Of a stretch of 64,000 nt of DNA, positions 37,511 to 44,899 are shown in pieces. The notes under the pieces were generated by a model that was not told the origin of the DNA, ran no database searches, and saw only the letters and a program-made list of their open reading frames with translations. The position numbers were made by a program, and so were the translations under genes. Source of the DNA: Planctomycetota bacterium (lineage in GTDB: Bacteria; Planctomycetota; J058). The stretch is from positions 16,283 to 80,282 of the forward strand of contig JAMLIC010000040.1 of the NCBI GenBank assembly GCA_023954375.1, written 5' to 3'. Position 1 is the stretch's first letter; the number at the start of each line of letters is the position of its first letter.

Positions 37511-40500
37511 ATGAGGAACGCCGCGCTGACCACGACCCGGGCGCAGACCCTCGCCCGGGCGACGCTGTTCACGGCCCTGGCGCTGTCGTCGGCCCCCGCG
37601 TGGGCCAACGAGATCACGCTGGTCGACGGCACGTCGATGACCGCCGAGTCGATCCGCGAGGCCACGACGACGAAGGTCGTCTTCCGCCTGGGCGGGTCGA
37701 ACCAGGAGCGCAAGGCGGAGGAGGTCGCGCGGATCGTCCCGTCGGGCGATCAGTCGTTCGACACGGCCATGCGCCTGTTCCGCGACAACGGCGACGCCGG
37801 GCGCATCGAGTCGAACCTCAAGCGCACGCTCGACCGCGGCGAGGCGCTCTACAAGCCCTTCGCGCAGTACTTCCTCGGCGAGCACTACCTGCGGCAGGGC
37901 AAGGTCCAGGACGCGTTCCAGGCCTTCGAGGCGGTGACCGCGCTCCAGAAGGACCACTTCTACGCCCCGGTCGGCCTCTACAAGATCGTGGAGCACCAGC
38001 TCGCGAACAACCAGGGGCCCCAGGCGCAGCAGCGCCTGCAGCGGCTGGCCTCGGGCGAGTTCGGCCCGGTGTGGCGGGACAAGGGCGGCTACATGCAGGC
38101 GCGCCTGCAGCTGCAGGCGGGCCAGCACGGCCCGGCGAAGCAGAGCTTCGCCCGCCTCGCCAGCGGCGCCTCCAGCCCCGACGTCCGGCACCTGGCGAGC
38201 TGCGGCGAGGCGACCTGCGAGCTCCTTGCCAACCAGACCGACTCGGCGCGCCGGAAGTTCCAGTCGGTCCTGAGCGCGCGCGAGGCGCCGGCCGAGGCCA
38301 AGGGCTGGGCGTGGAAGGGCATGGGCGACGTCCTCAAGGCGTCGTCCCCCGAGGAGGCGCTCGTGAACTACCTGCGCTCGTTCCTCCTCTACCCCTCGAA
38401 CCCCGAGGCGCGCGGGGCCGCCGCCGCCGCCGCCGAGGTGTCGCAGGCGCGCGGGATCGGCGCCGAGCAGCGCCTGACCGCCGTCTCGCGCAGCCCGATG
38501 AACTGGAGCGACTTCGCGGGCGGCCAGGCCGACGCCGAGGTCATGCGGCGCACCATGCAGTACGTCCACGCCGCCCTCGTGCGGCGGCTGGCGCCGGGCC
38601 TGGCCGGGAAGGCCACCGGCGAGGAGAAGGCCGAGCTCGAGTTCCTCGCCGCCGACGCGATCAAGGTGATCGCCCAGAGCACCAACGACGCGGGGCTCCT
38701 CAAGGAGTACGAGGACACCCTCAAGGCGCTCCAGCAGAAGTACCCCAACCACGGGCGCGCGGCGCTGGCCGGGATCGACGGCTTCATGGCCGCCAAGGAC
38801 CGCGCCCTGGCGCTGATCTCGCAGTCGCGCGAGGAGACCGACCCGGCGCGCCGCGACGACCTGATGGCGCAGGGCCGCAAGCTCTTCGTCGACAACATCG
38901 AGCCGTTCAAGCGCACGATCCAGGACCTGGGCAAGCAGTTCGATGCGCTCAACGAGAAGGAGATGCAGGGCAGGCTCGCGGCCGACGAGGAGGAGAAGAA
39001 GCACGACATCGAGTTCCGCCGCGACCTCGCCGAGTTCCTCCTGGCCGAGGCCTACGCCAGCTACGCCCAGACCTTCGGCGAGAAGGACGCGGGCCGCGAG
39101 GAGAACCTCAAGAAGGCGCTGGCGGGCTACGAGCACCAGATCAACGAGCGCGGCCAGTTCCCGCGGCTCCTCTACTACTCGTTCGTCGGCCGGGTGGAGG
39201 TGCAGCTCGAGCTGGGGCAGTTCGACGAGGCGATCGGCAACGCGCGGGAGATCACCGACGTCGAGCCGCCGTTCATGCCGAGCGACCCGCAGCAGCGCAA
39301 GGCGATCATGGACCTGATCAAGGACGTCTGCATCCGCGGCTACTACGCGTGGGTGCGCGCCCTGGTCAAGGCGGGCAAGTTCGCCGAGGCCGTCGAGGCC
39401 GGTCGCTCGATCGAGACGAAGAAGAACGCCCAGGGCTGGGAGGACCACCCGGTCGGGATCCTCCTCACCTTCGAGCGCGCCAAGGCGCTGGCCGGCGCCG
39501 GGCAGGGCGCCCAGGGCGCGGCCGACCTCTGGACGATCATCCAGAAGTCCATGCAGGTGCCCGAGGCGGAGAAGATCCCGGCGCTCGGCATGAGCCGGAT
39601 CGGCGCCGGCGCCTGCCGCGCCCTGTCCGAGCTCTCGGACGTCTCGGGCGGCGAGATCTACCCGCCCGAGGTCCAGTACCACGTGGGCGTGGGCTACTTC
39701 CTGCGCCAGCGGCCCGAGCTGGCGATCGCCGGCTTCAAGGGCGTGCTCGTGGCGGCGCGCACGCCGGCCGAGCGGCGCGAGTGGGTGCCCAAGGCGGTCC
39801 GCCAGATCGGCAACCTGTTCTTCGAGCAGCAGCGCTACCTCGAGGCGGCGCTCGCCTACGAGACGGTCATGACCGAGTTCCCCGACCACGAGGACGGGCC
39901 GGACGCGATCAAGTTCTCGCTCTCGGCGGCCAAGCGCGCGATCGAGCAGTTCGGCGAGAACCCGACGAACGCGTCGACGCCGATCACGAAGCTGTACAAG
40001 CGCATCGAGCAGAGCGCGGCGGCGAGCAACGTCGAGCAGGCGGTCACGATCTTCATGCGCGAGGCGGCCGACCTGCAGACCCGCGAGCAGTGGGTCCCGG
40101 CGGCCGAGAAGTACCTGGCCGTCCCGGCCGAGGTCGACGAGGAGGGCGGCGGGAAGCGCAAGGTCTCCTTCTACCCGAACGCCGTGGCCAACGCCGGCTA
40201 CTGCTACTTCCAGGCCTACAAGAAGGGCAAGAACCAGGAGCACCTGACCAAGGCCCGCGAGGCGCTCTCGAAGGCCGTGCGCCTGGCCCGCGAGGCCAAG
40301 GACCTCGAGGCGCAGTCGCTGGCCGCCTTCTACCTGGGCGAGCTGGAGTGCGACCTCGAGCGCCCGAACGAGGCGCTGGCGGCGCTCGCGCCGTTCGACG
40401 CCGAGCTGCGCGGGACGACCCGCTACATCGTCCGCGCCCGCTACCAGCAGGCGCAGGCGCACATGATGCTCGACCGGCCGGACTCCTTCGAGAAGGCCGA

Positions 40501-41578
40501 GGAGGCCTACCGGAAGGTGGCCGACAAGCGGCAGGACCAGGTCCTGCCCCGCTTCGCCTACTTCATGGCGCGGACGGCGCGCTCGGCGGCGATCGAGGCG
40601 CTCAAGGGCCAGGGCGACCAGCTCGACCGCGCCCGGGGCCTGCGGGCGAAGGCGGGCCGGTTCGCCAAGGACTTCTACGACACGACCGACAAGGCGAGCC
40701 TGCGCGACGCGCACTACTTCTGGGTCGCCGGGACGGTCTTCGACGGCGGGCTCTACGCCGAGGCGGCGGCGATCTACCGCGAGGCGCTGCAGCGCTTCCC
40801 GCGGCCGAAGGTCGACGCGGCCGACCGCGAGGCGGGGCGGACGCAAGGGACGTGGGACACGGCGGAGATCAACTACGCCTACGCGCTCGTCGAGGGCGGC
40901 CAGCCGCGCGAGGGCTACGACATCCTCGTCCGCCTGCGCGACACGGTCGACATCCGGGACCGTGACGACCGCCTGGTCGGGCGCGGGCGCTTCAAGGAGC
41001 GCCGGCTCGAGGGCCCCTTCAACGTCACCTTCCAGGGCCGCCGTCAGTCGACGAAGGTGTGGTTCACCGTCCTCGAGGTCGACGGGCAGGACCAGAAGTT
41101 CTTCGACGTGGCCCAGCCGGGCGGCGCCGACACCGAGTTCACGGGCGTCCTCGGCAACGACCCGACCGCGAGCTGGAGCCCGGCCGAGCAGCGCAAGCTC
41201 GTCCTGACGCTGAAGCGCGAGTACCTGGTCGTCGACGGCCTGGCGCGCGGGGCCTGGGGGATCTTCGAGCGCGAGAAGGACAAGGGCTTCCTCGCCAACC
41301 AGCTCACGGCGGCGATCAACGAGCTGCGCTACGTCCTGCGCGGGATCTCGGAGACCTACTACCGCCAGCTCGTGGGCAGCTCGCAGCTCGAGCCGACCGA
41401 CCACGCCGTGCGCCTGTGGGACGCCGACCTCCAGTACCTGCGCCTGAAGATGGCCCGCGAGGAGTGGCGCGAGGTGCTCTCGGACATCAACCAGATGCAG
41501 CTGCTGGGCAAGCAGCCGCCGGCGCAGCTGCGCGAGCAGCTGGAGCAGATCAAGCGCGACGCGGAGGCGAAGCAGTGA
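37511..41578 (+). CDS. Giant periplasmic TPR protein
   Basis: 1355 aa. The ATG at 37511 gives a signal peptide (ARATLFTALALSSAPAWA); a GTG at 37475 would add 12 residues without improving it. After a short beta domain (NEITLVDGTSMTAESI) the protein is almost entirely helical with many tetratricopeptide-like units, e.g. AQYFLGEHYLRQGKVQDAFQ, VGYFLRQRPELAIAGFK, NLFFEQQRYLEAALAYE and AGTVFDGGLYAEAAAIYREA. A beta-rich insert near 1170-1215 contains FNVTFQGRRQSTKVWFTVLE. It probably scaffolds an envelope complex with the ExbB/ExbD proteins encoded downstream. Its stop overlaps the next start, so the two TPR genes are coupled. Confidence 0.8.
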   Translation: MRNAALTTTRAQTLARATLFTALALSSAPAWANEITLVDGTSMTAESIREATTTKVVFRLGGSNQERKAEEVARIVPSGDQSFDTAMRLFRDNGDAGRIESNLKRTLDRGEALYKPFAQYFLGEHYLRQGKVQDAFQAFEAVTALQKDHFYAPVGLYKIVEHQLANNQGPQAQQRLQRLASGEFGPVWRDKGGYMQARLQLQAGQHGPAKQSFARLASGASSPDVRHLASCGEATCELLANQTDSARRKFQSVLSAREAPAEAKGWAWKGMGDVLKASSPEEALVNYLRSFLLYPSNPEARGAAAAAAEVSQARGIGAEQRLTAVSRSPMNWSDFAGGQADAEVMRRTMQYVHAALVRRLAPGLAGKATGEEKAELEFLAADAIKVIAQSTNDAGLLKEYEDTLKALQQKYPNHGRAALAGIDGFMAAKDRALALISQSREETDPARRDDLMAQGRKLFVDNIEPFKRTIQDLGKQFDALNEKEMQGRLAADEEEKKHDIEFRRDLAEFLLAEAYASYAQTFGEKDAGREENLKKALAGYEHQINERGQFPRLLYYSFVGRVEVQLELGQFDEAIGNAREITDVEPPFMPSDPQQRKAIMDLIKDVCIRGYYAWVRALVKAGKFAEAVEAGRSIETKKNAQGWEDHPVGILLTFERAKALAGAGQGAQGAADLWTIIQKSMQVPEAEKIPALGMSRIGAGACRALSELSDVSGGEIYPPEVQYHVGVGYFLRQRPELAIAGFKGVLVAARTPAERREWVPKAVRQIGNLFFEQQRYLEAALAYETVMTEFPDHEDGPDAIKFSLSAAKRAIEQFGENPTNASTPITKLYKRIEQSAAASNVEQAVTIFMREAADLQTREQWVPAAEKYLAVPAEVDEEGGGKRKVSFYPNAVANAGYCYFQAYKKGKNQEHLTKAREALSKAVRLAREAKDLEAQSLAAFYLGELECDLERPNEALAALAPFDAELRGTTRYIVRARYQQAQAHMMLDRPDSFEKAEEAYRKVADKRQDQVLPRFAYFMARTARSAAIEALKGQGDQLDRARGLRAKAGRFAKDFYDTTDKASLRDAHYFWVAGTVFDGGLYAEAAAIYREALQRFPRPKVDAADREAGRTQGTWDTAEINYAYALVEGGQPREGYDILVRLRDTVDIRDRDDRLVGRGRFKERRLEGPFNVTFQGRRQSTKVWFTVLEVDGQDQKFFDVAQPGGADTEFTGVLGNDPTASWSPAEQRKLVLTLKREYLVVDGLARGAWGIFEREKDKGFLANQLTAAINELRYVLRGISETYYRQLVGSSQLEPTDHAVRLWDADLQYLRLKMAREEWREVLSDINQMQLLGKQPPAQLREQLEQIKRDAEAKQ

Positions 41579-42690
41579 CCCGCTCCCCCACCCACGCGAT
41601 CCTCGTCGTCCTCGGCCTCGGCCTCCTCGGCGCGCCTGCGGCGCTCGCGCAGCAGGGCCGCGGCCGCGACCGGCCCCGCCCCGGGCAGCCCGAGACCCCC
41701 GCGACGTCGAACATCGCCACGCTGGTCCTCGAGGACGGGCGCACGCGCGAGAACGTCGACGTGCGCGAGGAGAAGTTCGCCGCGATCAAGTTCCGCGACC
41801 GCGGGCGCAACGACGAGGTCCCGGGCGACCGGGTGGTCGAGATCCGCTACCAGTCGGCCCCGGGCTCGTTCACGGGCGGCCTGAGCCAGTACCGCGGCGG
41901 CGCCTTCGACCGCGCCGTGCAGAGCTTCACCGCGGCCCGCAACGCCGCCCAGGACGGCACCTGGGTGTGGTTCCACGCCACCTACTGGCTGGGCGAGAGC
42001 CAGCGCCAGGCGGGCAACGCGACCGAGGCCGTGACCGAGCTGCAGCGCTTCCTGGAGAAGGGGGCCGACCACTGGCTCGCCCCGGCGGCGATCTTCGCCC
42101 TGGGCAAGGCCCAGATCGACGCGGGCCGCCACGCCAACGCGGTGACGACCTTCAAGCGCCTGGACACCGGCTTCGGCGACGCGTGGGGCCTGCGCGGCAA
42201 GCTCGGCGAGGCCGACGCGCAGTTCGCCCAGAACCAGTTCGGCCCGGCCCGCGGCGCCTACGAGACCGCCGAGCGCAGCGCCAGCCGCCACCCCGGGATC
42301 CGCCGGCAGGCGCAGGTCGGCATCGGCAAGTGCTACGTGGCCGACAAGCGCTTCGACGACGCGGTGCGCTACTTCGAGGGGATCATCAGCCAGTCCGGCG
42401 GCGTCGACCCCGAGGTCGGCGGCGGCGCGTGGGTCGGCATCGGCGACTGCCGCTTCGAGCAGGCCAAGGCCAGCAACAACGACCCGAACCGCCTCAAGGA
42501 GGCGCTGATCGCCTACCAGACGGCGGTCGTGCGCTACGCCGGCGTCCCCGGGGCTTACCCCCGGGCGCTGTTCCAGTCGGCCCAGATCTACCGGCTCCTG
42601 AACCTGCCCGACCTGGCCAAGCACCAGGAGGACGAGCTCCGGAGCCGCTACCCGAAGAGCCCGCTCGTCCGCCAGCTCGGCGGCGGCTAG
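41575..42690 (+). CDS. Periplasmic TPR protein
   Basis: 371 aa from a GTG at 41575 whose bases overlap the previous stop (GTGA). Signal peptide ILVVLGLGLLGAPAALAQ. The N-terminal domain repeats that of the gene before it: IATLVLEDGRTRENVDVREE here and NEITLVDGTSMTAESI there, each followed by a segment on gene-product strands. TPR units follow (ATYWLGESQRQAGNATEAV, VGIGKCYVADKRFDDAVRYF, ARALF-type ends). The product resembles YbgF/CpoB-like TPR proteins that work with the Tol system, which fits the ExbB/ExbD genes after it. That functional link is inference. Confidence 0.8.
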   Translation: MTRSPTHAILVVLGLGLLGAPAALAQQGRGRDRPRPGQPETPATSNIATLVLEDGRTRENVDVREEKFAAIKFRDRGRNDEVPGDRVVEIRYQSAPGSFTGGLSQYRGGAFDRAVQSFTAARNAAQDGTWVWFHATYWLGESQRQAGNATEAVTELQRFLEKGADHWLAPAAIFALGKAQIDAGRHANAVTTFKRLDTGFGDAWGLRGKLGEADAQFAQNQFGPARGAYETAERSASRHPGIRRQAQVGIGKCYVADKRFDDAVRYFEGIISQSGGVDPEVGGGAWVGIGDCRFEQAKASNNDPNRLKEALIAYQTAVVRYAGVPGAYPRALFQSAQIYRLLNLPDLAKHQEDELRSRYPKSPLVRQLGGG

Positions 42691-42829
42691 GCCCTGCCGT
42701 TCGGCCCGTTACACCGCGATGACCCGGGGGTCCGCCCGGGAGGATACAACCCGAGGCCGGCGCGTGCGCTCCTGTGCCCACGCCTCGCCCGTGACGCGAC
42801 AGAGGAAGTCAAGGAGACCGCTCCCCGTG

Positions 42830-43552
42830 ATGCACGCTCGTCGTAGCCTCGTGATCGGCCTGCTGGCGCTGGGCCTGCTCGTGTTCGTGGCCGGCCCCGC
42901 CCTCGCGCAGGACGCCGCGCCCGCCGCCTCGGGCGGCGAGGCCATGTCGGCCATCCAGTTCATCAAGTACGGCGGCACGATCGGCTACCTGCTGATCCTC
43001 TGCTCCGTCGTGGCGCTCGGCATGTCGATCGAGCGCGCGATCGGCCTCAAGCGCGACAACGTCGTCCCGCCCGACGTCCTGGCCCAGCTCGAGCAGCTCT
43101 TCGACGAGGAGGAGTACGAGGAGGCCATGACGGTCTGCGAGTCGCAGCCGACCTTCCTCACCAACGTCGTCGCGGCGGGCCTGCCGAAGATCGGCACCGG
43201 CTACGACAACATCATGGAGGCGGTGGGCGAGGTGGCCGACTTCGAGGCCACGAAGCTGCAGCAGTCGATCTCCTACATCAACTTCATCGCCGGCGTCGCG
43301 CCCCTCATGGGGCTGTTCGGCACGGTGACGGGCATGATCTCGGCCTTCAACCAGATCTCGACCAGCCCGACGCCTCCGACCCCGGCGCAGCTCGCCGGCG
43401 GCATCCAGCAGGCGCTCGTGACCACGTGCATGGGCCTCATGGTCTCGATCCCGTTCTCGGTGGTGTACTTCTACTACCGGAACAAGGTCCAGCGCATGAT
43501 CCTCGAGGTCCAGTCGATCGTGGGCGAGCTGATGGAGCGCTTCAAGGAGTAG
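42830..43552 (+). CDS. exbB: MotA/TolQ/ExbB proton channel protein
   Basis: 240 aa. An N-terminal signal-like helix (LVIGLLALGLLVFVAGPALAQ) precedes the three TolQ/ExbB helices: IQFIKYGGTIGYLLILCSVV, then INFIAGVAPLMGLFGTVTGM and ALVTTCMGLMVSIPFSVVYF. The GLFGTVTGMI motif is diagnostic. ExbB forms a pentamer around ExbD and couples proton flow to work on a periplasmic or outer-membrane partner. Such an N-terminal extension is common in Planctomycetota. AAGGAG lies 13 bp before the ATG; the GTG at 42827 directly before it is an alternative. TACAAC at 42745 is -10-like but has no -35. Confidence 0.93.
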   Translation: MHARRSLVIGLLALGLLVFVAGPALAQDAAPAASGGEAMSAIQFIKYGGTIGYLLILCSVVALGMSIERAIGLKRDNVVPPDVLAQLEQLFDEEEYEEAMTVCESQPTFLTNVVAAGLPKIGTGYDNIMEAVGEVADFEATKLQQSISYINFIAGVAPLMGLFGTVTGMISAFNQISTSPTPPTPAQLAGGIQQALVTTCMGLMVSIPFSVVYFYYRNKVQRMILEVQSIVGELMERFKE

Positions 43553-43611
43553 CTCCGGCCCCGGCGCGCGTCGGACGATCAACCCTGGCTGGCTGAAGGT
43601 CGAGGACGGTC

Positions 43612-44109
43612 ATGGCGAAGAGGAAGCGCAAGTTCGAGCTGGATCCGGAGCCGAAGCCCGACCTCACGCCGATGATCGACATCGTCTTCAACCTGATCAT
43701 CTTCTTCATGATCGTGTCGGAGCTGTCGAACCTCACCGTCGAGCAGCTCCAGCTCCCCTTCGCCGACCGCTCCGAGGAGCCGCGGCCGGGGGCGCCGGAG
43801 AAGATCCTGCAGGTCAACGTCATGCCCACGGGCATCGTGAAGATCCGCAGCCAGGCCTACACCGGCGACCCGCAGCTCAAGGGGAAGTACCCCTGGCTGC
43901 AGGAGTTCCTCGAGATCGAGGCGGCCGGCTACGAGCGCGAGCCGCCCGAGCCGGGCCAGCCGGGGACGCCTCCGTCGGCGCTGCGGGTCAACATCCGCGC
44001 CGACAAGGAGGTGAAGTTCCAGTACGTGCAGCAGGTCTTCGACGCCTGCGTGCGCAACGGCATCTACAAGACGAGCATCGGCGCGACCCGGGACGACCCG
44101 GCGAACTAG
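43612..44109 (+). CDS. exbD: ExbD/TolR-type protein 1
   Basis: 165 aa. One membrane helix near residues 18-40 contains the ExbD signature PDLTPMIDIVFNLIIFFM, with the proton-carrying aspartate in MIDIVF (Asp23). The periplasmic domain ends with ALRVNIRADKEVKFQYVQQV, the usual TolR/ExbD strand-helix. It works as a dimer inside the ExbB pentamer. Starts 59 bp after exbB; the ATG at 43612 follows GAGG. Confidence 0.93.
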   Translation: MAKRKRKFELDPEPKPDLTPMIDIVFNLIIFFMIVSELSNLTVEQLQLPFADRSEEPRPGAPEKILQVNVMPTGIVKIRSQAYTGDPQLKGKYPWLQEFLEIEAAGYEREPPEPGQPGTPPSALRVNIRADKEVKFQYVQQVFDACVRNGIYKTSIGATRDDPAN

Positions 44110-44145
44110 CGAGCGATCGACGGCGACCATCGGGCGAGGTGCGAG

Positions 44146-44682
44146 ATGGCAAGACGCAGGCAGAAGCTGATCCTCGACGACCCGAACCTCGACATCACGC
44201 CGATGATCGACATCGTCTTCAACCTGCTCATCTTCTTCATGTGCGCCACGAAGTTCAAGACGACCGAGGGCTTCATCATGTGCTTCCTGCCCAAGAACCG
44301 CGGGCAGGGGTCGGGGACGCCCACGATCGACCTCAACGAGGTGCGCATCAAGCTCCTCTGGTACGGGGACGACGGCAAGCCGACGAACGGCGACGCGGGC
44401 TACGTGGTGGTGAAGATCGGCGACGAGAACTTCAACGACCCGGGCCACTTCGAGCGTGACATGCGCGGCACGGTGCCCGAGAAGAGCCCCGTGTGGACCG
44501 CGGTCTACGACAAGCTGAACGCGTTCAAGGCCGGCTACAAGGGCAAGTCCGAGAAGGGCCTGCCCGTGATCATCGACTCGCGCAAGCAGGTGCCCACGAA
44601 GTACATCGTGAGCATCCTGAACGAGGTCGTCCGGGCCGGGATCCAGGACGTGACGTTCGCCGCGCCGGAGATCGAGTACTGA
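44146..44682 (+). CDS. exbD: ExbD/TolR-type protein 2
   Basis: 178 aa, second ExbD paralogue. DITPMIDIVFNLLIFFM near residues 16-32 is the membrane and proton-relay segment. After it the chain keeps GFIMCFLPKNRG and ends with VIIDSRKQVPTKYIVSILNE, the TolR/ExbD periplasmic fold. Two different ExbD proteins behind one ExbB suggest a heterodimer or two alternative motors. It is the last gene of the TPR-ExbB-ExbD2 unit and is followed by a long hairpin element. Confidence 0.93.
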   Translation: MARRRQKLILDDPNLDITPMIDIVFNLLIFFMCATKFKTTEGFIMCFLPKNRGQGSGTPTIDLNEVRIKLLWYGDDGKPTNGDAGYVVVKIGDENFNDPGHFERDMRGTVPEKSPVWTAVYDKLNAFKAGYKGKSEKGLPVIIDSRKQVPTKYIVSILNEVVRAGIQDVTFAAPEIEY

Positions 44683-44723
44683 GCGAGCGAGTGCTGAGCG
44701 CCGCTCAGCGCCCTTGATCGGAG

Positions 44724-44800
44724 CACGAAGGCAACGAAGACCCACGGAGGTCACGGAGGTGGCTCTCTCCGTGTCCTCCGTCGACTTCGTTACCTTCGTG
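44724..44800. repeat. Long imperfect hairpin element B
   Basis: The left arm 44724-44758 (CACGAAGGCAACGAAG then ACGGAGGTCACGGAG) pairs with the right arm 44767-44800 (CTCCGTGTCCTCCGT then CTTCGTTACCTTCGTG) with only a few mismatches around an 8-nt loop. It lies 41 bp after the second exbD and shares its core with element A (34201-34305). It may serve as a strong terminator or be a mobile palindromic repeat. Confidence 0.65.
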
Positions 44801-44858
44801 TCCAATCTGCGGCCGTGCGACCGCGCTTCGAGCGCCCCTCCGCCCCGCCCGCCCCCGG

Positions 44859-44864
44859 TAGAAT
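44859..44864 (+). promoter_or_regulatory. -10-like hexamer TAGAAT
   Basis: TAGAAT lies 35 bp before the next start and equals the -10 of the pilM promoter, but no -35 is found 16-18 bp upstream (CCCTCC). Possible activator-dependent promoter. Confidence 0.3.
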
Positions 44865-44899
44865 CGGGGCTGGCCAGGCAGGGCCCAGGAGGAGCCGGC

